From Viridibacillus sp050279675 (GTDB taxonomy: Bacteria; Bacillota; Bacilli; Bacillales_A; Planococcaceae): a DNA stretch of 64,000 bases. Positions 42,841-51,164 of the stretch are shown piece after piece (the stretch's first letter is position 1; the number at the start of each line of letters is the position of its first letter). Under the pieces are notes generated by a model. That model was not told the origin of the DNA and ran no database searches. It saw only the letters and a list, made by a program, of their open reading frames with translations. The stretch is taken from contig NZ_JBNNUK010000002.1 in assembly GCF_050279675.1 (NCBI RefSeq), positions 186,001 to 250,000 of the forward strand, read 5' to 3'. The position numbers and the translations under genes are program-made.

Positions 42841-43323
42841 TTATAAAACCATCTTTTCTTTCACCCATTGTTGTAACATCTCAACTTCTTTTGCAAAACG
42901 TTCTTGTTGTAACTCTTCTGATAAATTCGCAATAGTTTTGTTCTTCAAAACTGACTGCCATGCAGTTTCAGCTTCATCCATGATTTCAGTAATCAAACGA
43001 CAACTATCTTGCTTCTTTAAATTCAATACATCATCTAGTACATCACTTGGTGCAAAATGAGATTGCTGACCCTCGATTGCAAGGTATATATCGTAGATTC
43101 GAATGTCTTCTGGACTTTTATTTAAACGGAAGCCACCCTTTACACCAGGCAAGGACATAATTAAATCAGCGCAAACTAGTTTTCTAAGTAATTTCCGAAA
43201 ATAAGTCACGGAAGTTCCTAACTGTTCACTAATGGCTTCTCCTGGTAACACTGCTTTATTGGGCAGTAGATTAAGTATAAGAATAGCCGAGATAGACTGT
43301 TCTACACCTTTTTTCATTTGCAT
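42841..43323 (-). CDS. Rrf2-family transcriptional regulator
   Basis: 160 residues. The winged helix is at the N-terminus (SEQLGTSVTYFRKLLRKLV, about 33-51, then GVKGGFRLNKSPEDI, the Rrf2 wing). The three-Cys cluster of iron-sulfur Rrf2 proteins (IscR, NsrR) is absent; only Cys50 and one Cys near residue 108 are present. It therefore probably senses something other than an Fe-S cluster, perhaps redox through those Cys. Likely regulates the adjacent oxidoreductase. Confidence 0.88.
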   Translation of the reverse strand: MQMKKGVEQSISAILILNLLPNKAVLPGEAISEQLGTSVTYFRKLLRKLVCADLIMSLPGVKGGFRLNKSPEDIRIYDIYLAIEGQQSHFAPSDVLDDVLNLKKQDSCRLITEIMDEAETAWQSVLKNKTIANLSEELQQERFAKEVEMLQQWVKEKMVL

Positions 43324-43580
43324 AACATCACCTCTTTTTTCTATTTTTCAATATACATTAATAGGTTAATTTACTTAAGAAATTTATAATATAATCTAAC
43401 TTGGATAATGTTTGTCGCAATTAAATAATAATAATTGAAGTCTTAAATAAAGTAAACTAATTGGCTCAAACCTTAGGAAATTAATTCACCTTTCATAACC
43501 CCATACACTGTATCCTATTTTCTGAAAAGAGATTGTTCATCGATTTCTTTTCTATTAAAATGCAGTGTTAGGTATTCTAA
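43324..43580. other. Intergenic region
   Basis: About 260 AT-rich bases between divergent genes. No repeat, RNA or clear promoter pair recognised. Confidence 0.35.
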
Positions 43581-43840
43581 GTATTGCTTCTATCCCTCTC
43601 TTCATGTATGCTAAAGGCAATTCAAAGAAGGAGTGATACCATTTTGGCTATCTCAAAAGCAAAACGTCATAGACAGTATGTATTACGCAATTTAGGTAAA
43701 GATGTAACAACACAGCGCGAAGAAATTGCATTTAGCACTCATACAAGAACTACTAAAACGAAAAAAGACAAAATAAAAGTTCAATTCCATAAACACAAAA
43801 AGCATTTCCAGGGAGATCATTATTCCGATGGAGATGCTTT
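43581..43840 (+). repeat. Direct repeat copy A (with 46219-46481)
   Basis: About 260 bases repeated in the same orientation 2.64 kb away. From 43622 to 43838 only about four substitutions distinguish the copies; the 40 bases before that are more diverged. It contains a small gene and its terminator. Confidence 0.92.
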
Positions 43841-43859
43841 TTTAATTGTTTCAATGTAA
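43644..43859 (+). CDS. Small, very basic protein (copy 1 of 2)
   Basis: 71 residues from TTG 43644, with AAGGAG ten bases before it. The sequence begins AISKAKRHRQYVLRNLGKDV and is rich in Lys, Arg and His, including TRTTKTKKDK. A hairpin AAAAGCATTTCC / GGAGATGCTTTT (43797-43838) with a T run lies inside the last codons, so the end of the protein is also the terminator stem. I recall similar small basic bacillal proteins of unknown role. RNA or DNA binding is a guess. The frame upstream of TTG is open but lacks a ribosome site. Confidence 0.68.
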   Translation: MAISKAKRHRQYVLRNLGKDVTTQREEIAFSTHTRTTKTKKDKIKVQFHKHKKHFQGDHYSDGDAFLIVSM

Positions 43860-44021
43860 TTTTTTTAAGTTAAATTATTGGAGCTTTCGAATAAAGTCTG
43901 ATCAAAATGACACAAAGCTTTCTAACTATGAATGTGTTTTTCTTAATAAATTTCTAAGAATAACCCTTTAAAACACTTCAGGATTGACTCATATCAACCT
44001 CCAGCCGTTAAACTGTCTACC

Positions 44022-44408
44022 TTACTCTAAAAGTTTGAATATATCTTCTTCTACTATTGGGTTATTTAGTGAATAATAAGTACCATCAATGTCAATTTCA
44101 TTACCTAAAAATGTTACATTAATATCTTTTTTTCCTGAATATAGAACAGCGCAATATATATATCCCTTTACTTTTTCATGATTTTTCATTTCTTTATATT
44201 CTCTTTCACTTAGAAGCTGATAAAACTGTTCTATTTTTTCATTTTCAGTAGTACTATGTCTTTCCCCAGTTCGCCCATCAATAACTTCAAGTTTAGATAC
44301 CGATAATTCACCAATTATTTCCATAAAACTTTTACTTTCTTTTGAACTTGTTTGAGAGCAACCACAAATCAATAATAAGACTATAGATACAATAATATAG
44401 TTCTTCAT
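44022..44408 (-). CDS. Putative lipoprotein
   Basis: 128 residues. Signal peptide with lipobox LICGC (Cys about 17), then a polar domain with a GYIYCAVLYSGKKDINVTFL strand pair and NPIVEEDIFKLLE end. Unknown function. The ATG overlaps the end of the NUDIX remnant by 4 bases, suggesting it may now be translated from that transcript. Confidence 0.7.
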   Translation of the reverse strand: MKNYIIVSIVLLLICGCSQTSSKESKSFMEIIGELSVSKLEVIDGRTGERHSTTENEKIEQFYQLLSEREYKEMKNHEKVKGYIYCAVLYSGKKDINVTFLGNEIDIDGTYYSLNNPIVEEDIFKLLE

Positions 44409-44651
44409 TTCGATTCTCCTTGACTTATAATGTACGTACTCTGTTCCATTTCCTCAAGAGATTCTCTTTTCAAACACTCTTCGTGTGTCTCACTTTTTTC
44501 TATGCCCCTACGTGGAAGAAAATACTTACCATCACTTGTTTGAATCACTGCTATTTTATCTTTCTGACTATCGAACATTAAACAATAAATAGCAGGTCTC
44601 AATATGTATTCCTTACCATCTCTTTTTTTTACCGAAAGTGATAATATCTAT
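44405..44651 (-). pseudogene. Degenerate NUDIX hydrolase fragment
   Basis: In frame the sequence reads ITFG, DGKEYILRPAIYCLMFD and a damaged Nudix box RRGIEKSETHEECLKRESLE. In the canonical box the first Arg should be Gly (GG) and the Gly after EEM is Glu here. The protein stops after about 20 further residues, at about half length. Upstream, GGAAGAGGTGG (44659-44669 complement) is followed at the right distance by ATA (44649-44651) where ATG is expected. It looks like a gene that lost its start codon, active site and C-terminus. Confidence 0.7.
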
Positions 44652-44707
44652 AATTACACCACCTCTTCCTTTTATTCACTTTTACTTATTCTATCATTTC
44701 TACTTAA

Positions 44708-44808
44708 ACTAACCTGCCTCTTTAGTTGAATAAAAAAAAGAGCTGTCCGAACAGCCCGGAGATCTTCTTACAAAAGTGCCCGATAGTTTAAGTGTATTTT
44801 TTCACAAA
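44708..44808. repeat. Intergenic repeat, copy 1
   Basis: CTAACCTGCCTCTTTAGTTG, then AGAGCTGTCCGAACAGC and a tail AGTGCCCGATAGTTTAAGTG. A diverged copy lies at 45628-45728 and a partial one at 23967-24000. It contains a short GCTGT/ACAGC stem. Confidence 0.75.
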
Positions 44809-44847
44809 TATTATTTTTAATTCTGCTCCATACTTATAGCTACTTAT

Positions 44848-45573
44848 CTATTCTTTAATTGAATGTTGTAATGAAATTACTGAATTTTCATTTTGAATGC
44901 AACCGTTTGAAACCATTATATTTCTCATTTGGGTATTATCAACTTGAGTCAAACCTAGATAAGACTTTGCCTTAAATTCATCTTTCAATCTGTGTAATCC
45001 TATTAAGTGTAAGTTTTTACCCAGCCCTTTCCCTAGAAAATCAGGATGAATTCCTATCCAAAAAATGCGACCTTCTTTATCTGTATTTGGCTCTATATGA
45101 GGAAAAACTACACCAACAGGTTCATTATTAACTATATACACTGTATACATTTTCTCTACTTGTGATGGAAGCTCAGCCCTCATTCCGGTTAAAAACTTCT
45201 CTGTATCAATATAATTTTCACCCATTACTTCAGATAAAAAAGAGATAGAGTTATTCTCAGAAATTGACCATACCTCATAATTCTGTATCGATACATCTAA
45301 TGGTGTTGTAAAAGATCTCGTATATATAACCCTTTCACCAATAATTTCCATTTTAGTCCTAGTACAATTTAAGCTATTCAAAAAAGTTTTAGGACACTCA
45401 AACTTCACTTTTTTCAGTTTACTGCTTTTTAGTTGAGTTAAAAGCTCGTTTATAAGCATATCTATTTCAGCAGCTTGATTATGTCTATTCTCTAAAATTT
45501 CTAAAGTGATTATATTATCACCTTTTATGAAATGCACGCCAAATCTTTGTAATTTTTGAAGTAGTCTATCCAT
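44848..45573 (-). CDS. GNAT-family acetyltransferase with N-terminal extension
   Basis: 241 residues. The C-terminal GNAT domain (about 105-241) has FWIGIHPDFLGKGLGKNLHL (about 176-195) and a VSNGCIQNENSVI end. Residues 1-100 form a second, less conserved alpha/beta region that may be another GNAT-like half. The substrate is unknown. AAAGGGGTG precedes the ATG. Flanked by two copies of an intergenic repeat. Confidence 0.82.
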   Translation of the reverse strand: MDRLLQKLQRFGVHFIKGDNIITLEILENRHNQAAEIDMLINELLTQLKSSKLKKVKFECPKTFLNSLNCTRTKMEIIGERVIYTRSFTTPLDVSIQNYEVWSISENNSISFLSEVMGENYIDTEKFLTGMRAELPSQVEKMYTVYIVNNEPVGVVFPHIEPNTDKEGRIFWIGIHPDFLGKGLGKNLHLIGLHRLKDEFKAKSYLGLTQVDNTQMRNIMVSNGCIQNENSVISLQHSIKE

Positions 45574-45627
45574 TTAATTTCACCCCTTTTATAACAATTC
45601 TTTACTTTTTTAAAATTCCCTTCTTTC

Positions 45628-45728
45628 GCTAACCTGCCCCTTTAGTTTGAAGAAGAAAAAGAGCTGTCAGAATAGCTCAGAGATTTTCTTACTAAAGCAC
45701 CCGCTAGCTTAAGTACATTAGTTCACAA
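45628..45728. repeat. Intergenic repeat, copy 2
   Basis: GCTAACCTGCCCCTTTAGTT, then AGAGCTGTCAGAATAGCTC and TTACTAAAGCACCCGCTAGC. Matches copy 1 at 44708-44808 along its whole length with scattered changes. Confidence 0.75.
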
Positions 45729-46010
45729 AGAGTTCTTATAAGTAACAAGAAAAGGTGCCAACAAAGAACCAATTATAAAAATAAAAATAGCTATGCCAAG
45801 TGTCACAAGACCATTGCTAAAAGAGGGCATGGAATAACCGAAGATGAGCATTGGAAGAATAGTAAAAGAGACAAAAATTAATCTGCTTGGTACTGTTATC
45901 TTATGTGTTGTATCGCATTCGTTACATTTAATCGGTTTATAATTCCGCCAAAAGGATTTATAGATTTCACTCCAACTAAAATGTGCATTGCATTTCTCGC
46001 ATTTTTGCAA
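45723..46010 (-). CDS. cxxc_20_cxxc zinc-ribbon membrane protein
   Basis: 95 residues. The N-terminus MQKCEKCNAHFSWSEIYKS and CNECDTTHKITVPSR place CxxC pairs about 20 residues apart, the TIGR04104 (cxxc_20_cxxc) pattern, followed by two membrane helices (about 43-62 and 66-88). Such proteins are common in Bacillus and of unknown function. GGAGGTGATTAGC precedes the start. Confidence 0.82.
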   Translation of the reverse strand: MQKCEKCNAHFSWSEIYKSFWRNYKPIKCNECDTTHKITVPSRLIFVSFTILPMLIFGYSMPSFSNGLVTLGIAIFIFIIGSLLAPFLVTYKNSL

Positions 46011-46218
46011 AGCTAATCACCTCCATTATAATTTCTAAATCTTCTAAGGCGTTGAGTGAGAAGAATTAAAAAGATATTTTTCAAAGCCTATTGCACTCCC
46101 TGTAACACTTTTTAGCACAATTTTTTAATCTTAATAATGTTTTCTACGTTAATTGACAATAACCCTCTTCAACAATCCTACGAACCTTGTCAAAAAAATG
46201 AAAAGTAAGAAAGTCTTT

Positions 46219-46481
46219 GTATTGCTTCTATTTCCCGTTTCAAGTATGCTGAAAACAAATCAAAGAAGGAGTGATACCATTTTGGCTATCTCAAAAGCAA
46301 AACGTCATAGACAGCATGTATTACGCAATTTAGGCAAAGATGTAACAACACAGCGCGGAGAAGTTGCATTTAGCACTCATACAAGAACTACTAAAACGAA
46401 AAAAGACAAAATAAAAGTTCAATTCCATAAACACAAAAAGCATTTCCAGGGAGATCATTATTCCGATGGAGATGCTTTTTG
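46219..46481 (+). repeat. Direct repeat copy B (with 43581-43840)
   Basis: Second copy of the 260-base repeat in the same orientation. The two copies bracket four minus-strand genes (44022-46010), so recombination between them could delete or amplify that block. Confidence 0.92.
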
Positions 46482-46518
46482 TGTTGCTTCAATTTCTTGT
46501 TTGTTTTATTTTTCTTAA
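46282..46518 (+). CDS. Small, very basic protein (copy 2 of 2)
   Basis: 79 residues from TTG 46282 with AAGGAG upstream. Identical to the copy at 43644 over most of its length (differences YV/HV and EEI/GEV), then a different C-terminus after SDGDAF because the repeat ends inside the terminator stem. The tail CVASISCLFYFS may not be functional. Function unknown. Confidence 0.66.
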   Translation: MAISKAKRHRQHVLRNLGKDVTTQRGEVAFSTHTRTTKTKKDKIKVQFHKHKKHFQGDHYSDGDAFCVASISCLFYFS

Positions 46519-46619
46519 AGTTAAAACAATCTGATTGAATCATTATTTATTTTTTCTGCTTCGTAATTATTTACATTTCTTCTGCTATCCTATCTCCGGT
46601 TTGTTCATCAAAATAACAT

Positions 46620-47291
46620 TTACATGACTTTTTCGCCGCTTATGTCATAAACATGAATTTCTACTTCTAAATTTTTTGTTTTTAGTGCTACAATTTCTTT
46701 TGCTAGTTCTTTTTGTATTTCTTTTTCTATTTCTTTCCCGTAACTAATACCAGTTGCATCATCTGGACGTATATTTGTCAATATACTTAACCCTACTAAA
46801 TTTGGTTCTATTTCTTTCAAAACTCTTTGAACTTTTGTATATCCCTTATCTTTAAGCTTCCACCTTATTTTTTCTTTATTTAATTCATTATATTGTTTAT
46901 CTGTTTCAATGGAATACGTAAATGTCTTATTGACATGGACTGAATAATCTTTATAAATTGTTTTTCGTATTGCCTCTTGAGTAGCTTTTTGGATATTTTT
47001 TTCATTTTCATCTATATAGCTTTGTCTACCTGCGATCAGCACATCCACTCTCTCCTCTGGGAAAGTTATGGCGATTGAGATTTGATAAGGAATGTTTTCT
47101 TCTTTGAGTTTAGTTCTTATAGCGTTAACAACCTTTTCACAGTTCTCTGATTTGAGCTCATCCTCGCGATTTTTCTGAGTCAAAGAATGATTCGTTGAAG
47201 CTTCTACATGAACTTGAGACTGTTGGATAAACCATACACCACCAAGTAATAAAAAAAGAAGTGTACTTAATGGTGTAATAACTCTCTTCAT
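46620..47291 (-). CDS. Secreted protein, DUF4030-like
   Basis: 223 residues with a signal peptide (1-30). The mature part is Lys/Glu-rich with two similar halves: IPYQISIAITFPEERVDVLI followed by a helix and IYKDYSVHVNKTF, then IEPNLVGLSILTNIRPDD followed by KELAKEIVALKTKNLEVEIH. This resembles DUF4030-type Bacillus proteins; the assignment is from memory. GGAGGAGTAATTT precedes the ATG. Unknown role. Confidence 0.7.
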   Translation of the reverse strand: MKRVITPLSTLLFLLLGGVWFIQQSQVHVEASTNHSLTQKNREDELKSENCEKVVNAIRTKLKEENIPYQISIAITFPEERVDVLIAGRQSYIDENEKNIQKATQEAIRKTIYKDYSVHVNKTFTYSIETDKQYNELNKEKIRWKLKDKGYTKVQRVLKEIEPNLVGLSILTNIRPDDATGISYGKEIEKEIQKELAKEIVALKTKNLEVEIHVYDISGEKVM

Positions 47292-47374
47292 AAATTACTC
47301 CTCCAATAATTCGTGATAAATTACGATACTTATTGAAAATTCAAATTGAAACTTATCTTTAATAACAGTACTTA

Positions 47375-47827
47375 CTACTTACAATAGTTAATACTGTTTG
47401 TTAGAATACTTGGTCCCAACTTTTCAGTTTTGGAATTAGAGAGGCGCACTTGAACTTCAACATTCTCCATTTCTGCTGAAATTAAATCAAATCGTCCAGC
47501 CCAAGTTGGACTATACTCTTCTGGAGTAGGATAAAGCCTAAAACGCCAACTTATTTCTTTTGGAATAAAAGCAAACCCTTCATAACTATCATAGTCTCCA
47601 TAAGACGAAGGCTCTGGAATGTGAACAGCAAGAATACTTATATTTGTTCGTGCAAAACTTGGTGGATTTAATTGTACTTTATAGATCAATGCTTCACCTT
47701 TGGCATTTGTCAAACTTTTATCAACAGGCTCCAAAATAAGACTACATGGCACTGTAATCGCATTGCTTTGAGATGGATACATAAAGAAAGCTACAATAAG
47801 ACATAAAAACAAAAATTTCTTTTCCAT
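47375..47827 (-). CDS. Secreted hypothetical protein
   Basis: 150 residues from ATG 47827, chosen because AGAGGTG lies just before it (the frame is open to GTG 47833). A signal peptide (1-23, ending QSNA) is followed by a beta-rich domain with two Cys (VPCSLIL near the N-terminus and INYCK at the C-terminus) that could form a disulfide. No family recognised. It sits 83 bases upstream of the DUF4030-like gene on the same strand; both secreted products may be co-expressed. Confidence 0.62.
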   Translation of the reverse strand: MEKKFLFLCLIVAFFMYPSQSNAITVPCSLILEPVDKSLTNAKGEALIYKVQLNPPSFARTNISILAVHIPEPSSYGDYDSYEGFAFIPKEISWRFRLYPTPEEYSPTWAGRFDLISAEMENVEVQVRLSNSKTEKLGPSILTNSINYCK

Positions 47828-47833
47828 AAGCAC

Positions 47834-48548
47834 CTCTTACAATTTTTTTGATTATGTTAACCCAACTCTAGCTGGATAATGACCATTATATCTTCAACAA
47901 GCCAGCTTTATTTGGCTAGCTGAAGATATGACCTCGTTAGAAGTATAAACTTTTATTTAAATTTGATACTACCTTTTAGATGAATGAAATCTCATTATTT
48001 AGGAGTTGCGGGGATGTGTTATACAATATAGTTTTATTAAAATTTTATTAAATAGGTTGATTTATTAGCAAAGAAAAAAGCCATTTTGATCAATAGTCAT
48101 CAAAACTGGCTTTAAACATATTTTATTTGATTACTTTTTTAAAAAAGTTTGCTCATTTCATCGAATTTTCCTGATTCGTAATCACCTACGATTATATTGA
48201 TAACCATTTGATTCTTCTGTTATTGCTTTGTTAGCGATTTTATTACCACTGTAAGTTCTTCTAACACATTTTTAATAAGGTAATTAAACTTTTATTTAAG
48301 CAAGTTCCTTTAAAAGAATAGTCTAATTGCTAATTAGATTAACCCGTTCATTCAACTCAAGAATGGATTATTTTTTATAGTTACATGTACTAAATGACCC
48401 TATTAATATTGTCAAGGTTGATCCTTCAAACATCTTCTCCTAAAGAGAAGGTGAACCACCAAACACAAGCTACCTAACTAAAATGTTACTACATAATCCT
48501 TTATTTATCTTTTTGTCAAAATAAATTATATTTACACTATCATACTTA
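47834..48548. other. Gene-free region with stem-loops
   Basis: No gene is supported in about 715 bases. An imperfect palindrome at 47888-47929 (ATATCTTCA...TGAAGATAT with an inner AGCCA/TGGCT) and a hairpin at 48077-48113 (AAAGCCATTTTGAT with ATCAAAACTGGCTTT) are seen. They may be terminators or remnants of a lost gene. Confidence 0.45.
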
Positions 48549-48579
48549 CAAAAAACCCCCTAATACATAGATTAGGAGA
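48549..48579 (-). terminator. Terminator of glpFK
   Basis: On the minus strand CTCCTAAT (48571-48578) pairs with ATTAGGGG (48557-48564), followed by TTTTTT. Confidence 0.82.
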
Positions 48580-48613
48580 TTAATTGTTCAGACAAGCGTA
48601 AGACTGAAATGAT

Positions 48614-50107
48614 TTATTTGAAAACCATTGCGGCTTTTACTGCTTTTTGCCATCCTTCATATAATCCTTCGCGTTTCTCTTGTTCCATTTTAGGTTGGAA
48701 TGACTTGTCATTTTTCCAGTTCTCTGAAATTTCATTTCTATTTTCCCAATAGCCAACTGCTAAACCTGCTAAATAAGCGGCTCCAAGTGCTGTTGTTTCA
48801 TTGATTATTGGACGATCAACTTGTACATCTAATAAGTCACTTTGAAATTGCATTAAGAAATTATTTGCTACTGCTCCTCCATCCACACGTAACGTTTTTA
48901 GTGAAATACCAGAGTCTGCTTCCATTGCATCCAGAACATCTTTCGTTTGATATGCAAGCGATTCCAAAGTTGCGCGTATAAAGTGCTCTTTGGTTGTACC
49001 TCTAGTAAGTCCAAACATAGCTCCTCTTACATCACTATCCCAATAAGGAGCCCCTAATCCAACAAATGCCGGAACAACATAAACGCCATCTGTTGAAACT
49101 ACTTTCTCAGCGTATTGCTCACTTTCATGCGCGTTTCTAATCATTCTTAGACCATCCCGTAACCATTGAATTGATGATCCTGCAACAAATATGCTTCCTT
49201 CTAAAGCATATTCCACTTTACCGTCAATTCCCCAAGCAATGGTTGTTAGTAAACCATGATCTGATTTAACAGCCTTTTCTCCTGTATTCATTAGCATAAA
49301 GCAGCCGGTACCGTACGTATTTTTTACCATTCCACTGTCAAAGCATGCTTGACCGAAAAGTGCTGCTTGTTGATCTCCAGCAATACCAGCAATCGGCGCT
49401 TCATGACCAAAAAAACAGTCCTCTGCTGTATAAGCATATATTTCTGAAGAAGGGCGAACTTCAGGCAACATAGAAGCAGGAACTTCTAAAATTTCAAGCA
49501 ACTCTTCATCCCACTTCAGATCAAATATATTGTACATCAGTGTTCTAGATGCATTCGAATAATCAGTTACATGCCTTTTTCCGCCAGATAACTTCCAAAC
49601 AAGCCATGTATCAATCGTCCCGAATAATAAGTCTCCTCTTTCCGCCTTCTCACGCGCTCCTTCCACATTGTCTAAAATCCACTTTACTTTTGTACCTGAG
49701 AAATAGGCATCTATTAATAGTCCTGTTTTATCATGAAATGTATCAGCATAACCTTGTGATTTTAATTTGTCACATATATCGGCTGTTTGACGAGATTGCC
49801 AAACAATTCCATTATAAATCGGATCTCCTGTATGTCTATCCCAAACGACGGTTGTTTCTCGTTGATTTGTGATGCCAATTCCCGCAATTTGTTCTGGTTT
49901 TATATTTTTTTCAGATAATACACCAGCAATAACGGCCAAAATTGAACTCCAAATTTCATCTGCATTATGTTCAACCCATCCAGATTGAGGGAAATATTGT
50001 GTAAATTCTTGCTGTGAAGTATGGAAAATAGAGCCTTCTTTATCGAATAATATCGCACGAGAACTTGTTGTTCCTTGATCTAGTGCCAAAATATATTTAT
50101 CTGTCAT
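48614..50107 (-). CDS. glpK: Glycerol kinase
   Basis: 497 residues, normal length. FGGY kinase motifs: ALDQGTTSSRAILF (8-21), GITNQRETTVVWDR (78-91), GIAGDQQAALFGQ and ALGAAYLAGLAVGYW. It phosphorylates glycerol to glycerol-3-phosphate. In Firmicutes HPr activates GlpK by phosphorylating a His in the motif HHFFG/YHFYG (about residue 230-232); here that position is Cys231 in EDCFFGHEAPIAG. The TGT codon is clear. GGAGGAAATTAC precedes the ATG. Second gene of glpFK. Confidence 0.97.
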   Translation of the reverse strand: MTDKYILALDQGTTSSRAILFDKEGSIFHTSQQEFTQYFPQSGWVEHNADEIWSSILAVIAGVLSEKNIKPEQIAGIGITNQRETTVVWDRHTGDPIYNGIVWQSRQTADICDKLKSQGYADTFHDKTGLLIDAYFSGTKVKWILDNVEGAREKAERGDLLFGTIDTWLVWKLSGGKRHVTDYSNASRTLMYNIFDLKWDEELLEILEVPASMLPEVRPSSEIYAYTAEDCFFGHEAPIAGIAGDQQAALFGQACFDSGMVKNTYGTGCFMLMNTGEKAVKSDHGLLTTIAWGIDGKVEYALEGSIFVAGSSIQWLRDGLRMIRNAHESEQYAEKVVSTDGVYVVPAFVGLGAPYWDSDVRGAMFGLTRGTTKEHFIRATLESLAYQTKDVLDAMEADSGISLKTLRVDGGAVANNFLMQFQSDLLDVQVDRPIINETTALGAAYLAGLAVGYWENRNEISENWKNDKSFQPKMEQEKREGLYEGWQKAVKAAMVFK

Positions 50108-50143
50108 GTAATTTCCTCCAAATATATGTTTTTCTGATGGTCC

Positions 50144-50953
50144 TCAGCGTTTCTTTTCTTCTGATTCTTGTTTTAGCGTAATTTGGGCACCTACAAGAAC
50201 GGCAAGTGTTATCGCCCCTACTATCCAAAATGCTACGCTATTAACTCCTTCGAATACTTGTTGATAAAATAGTGCACCAAATGCACCGCCGATGATAGGA
50301 CCAACAACTGGTACCCAAGCATAACTCCAGTCCGATGAACCTTTACCACGAATAGGAAGAATGAAATGTGCAATTCTTGGCCCTAAATCACGTGCTGGAT
50401 TAATAGCATAGCCTGTTGTTCCACCTAGTGATAAACCAATTGCCATAATAAGCGCACCAACAATTAATGGATTTAAACCTTCTGTAAATTCATTTGCACC
50501 TATCATAAGTAAACCAAGAAGTAAGATGAAAGTACCGATAATTTCACTTGTTAGATTGGAAAGTGGATGACGAATCGCAGGTGCTGTAGCAAATACGCCC
50601 AGTTTTGCGTCCGTATCCTTTGTTTCCTGCCAATGTGGCAAATATTGAAAGTATATTATAACTGCCCCGATTATTGCTCCAATCATTTGTGCTAAAATAT
50701 ACCCTGGTACGTCAGACCATGGGAATTTACCAATCGATGCCATTCCGATAGTTACTGCTGGGTTTAAATGCGCCCCACTAAAATTCCCTACAGCATAGAC
50801 GCCCATAGTAACTGCAAGTCCCCATCCAGCAGTAATAACTATCCAGCCTGATCCTTCTGCTTTGGATTTTTTTAGCACGACGCCACCAACAACTCCGGCT
50901 CCAAAAACGATTAAAATCATTGTTCCAACTAATTCCCCGAAAAACGCTGTCAT
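50144..50953 (-). CDS. glpF: Glycerol uptake facilitator
   Basis: 269 residues, MIP channel family with six membrane helices. Both NPA boxes are present: SGAHLNPAVTIG (about 59-70) and GYAINPARDLGPR (about 180-192); the Asp after the second NPA-R is the aquaglyceroporin mark. It lets glycerol diffuse in, where GlpK traps it. Preceded by AGGGGGAAAAGAA and by a GlpP-type leader with a cre site. Confidence 0.95.
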   Translation of the reverse strand: MTAFFGELVGTMILIVFGAGVVGGVVLKKSKAEGSGWIVITAGWGLAVTMGVYAVGNFSGAHLNPAVTIGMASIGKFPWSDVPGYILAQMIGAIIGAVIIYFQYLPHWQETKDTDAKLGVFATAPAIRHPLSNLTSEIIGTFILLLGLLMIGANEFTEGLNPLIVGALIMAIGLSLGGTTGYAINPARDLGPRIAHFILPIRGKGSSDWSYAWVPVVGPIIGGAFGALFYQQVFEGVNSVAFWIVGAITLAVLVGAQITLKQESEEKKR

Positions 50954-50973
50954 TTCTTTTCCCCCTAAATATT

Positions 50974-50987
50974 TGTAAGCGGTTACG
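50974..50987. promoter_or_regulatory. cre site in the glpF 5' untranslated region
   Basis: TGTAAGCGGTTACG fits the CcpA consensus. It lies about 90 bases downstream of the promoter, between the leader terminator and the glpF start, where bound CcpA could act as a roadblock. Confidence 0.72.
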
Positions 50988-51000
50988 AAAAATCACAAAA

Positions 51001-51050
51001 AACTCCACATCTAATCACCCGCCTATGGCAGAATGAGAAAATGTGGAGCT
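51001..51050 (-). promoter_or_regulatory. GlpP-responsive terminator leader of glpFK
   Basis: On the minus strand AGCTCCACAT (51041-51050) pairs with ATGTGGAGT (51002-51010), followed by TTTTTG. Placed between promoter and glpF, it matches the antitermination leaders bound by GlpP with glycerol-3-phosphate. Confidence 0.85.
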
Positions 51051-51083
51051 CAAAACTCAACCACTATTTGTTAACCTACCTGT

Positions 51084-51112
51084 ATTCTATAAAGCATTTT
51101 AACTATTGTCAA
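51084..51112 (-). promoter_or_regulatory. Sigma-A promoter of glpFK
   Basis: TTGACA (51107-51112), a 17-base spacer and TAGAAT (51084-51089) on the minus strand. Transcription would start near 51077, giving a leader of about 125 bases containing the terminator and cre site. Confidence 0.85.
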
Positions 51113-51164
51113 TACGTTTTATATTCATATAGAGTCATAAATTCCCAAAAGCACATGTTAATTT

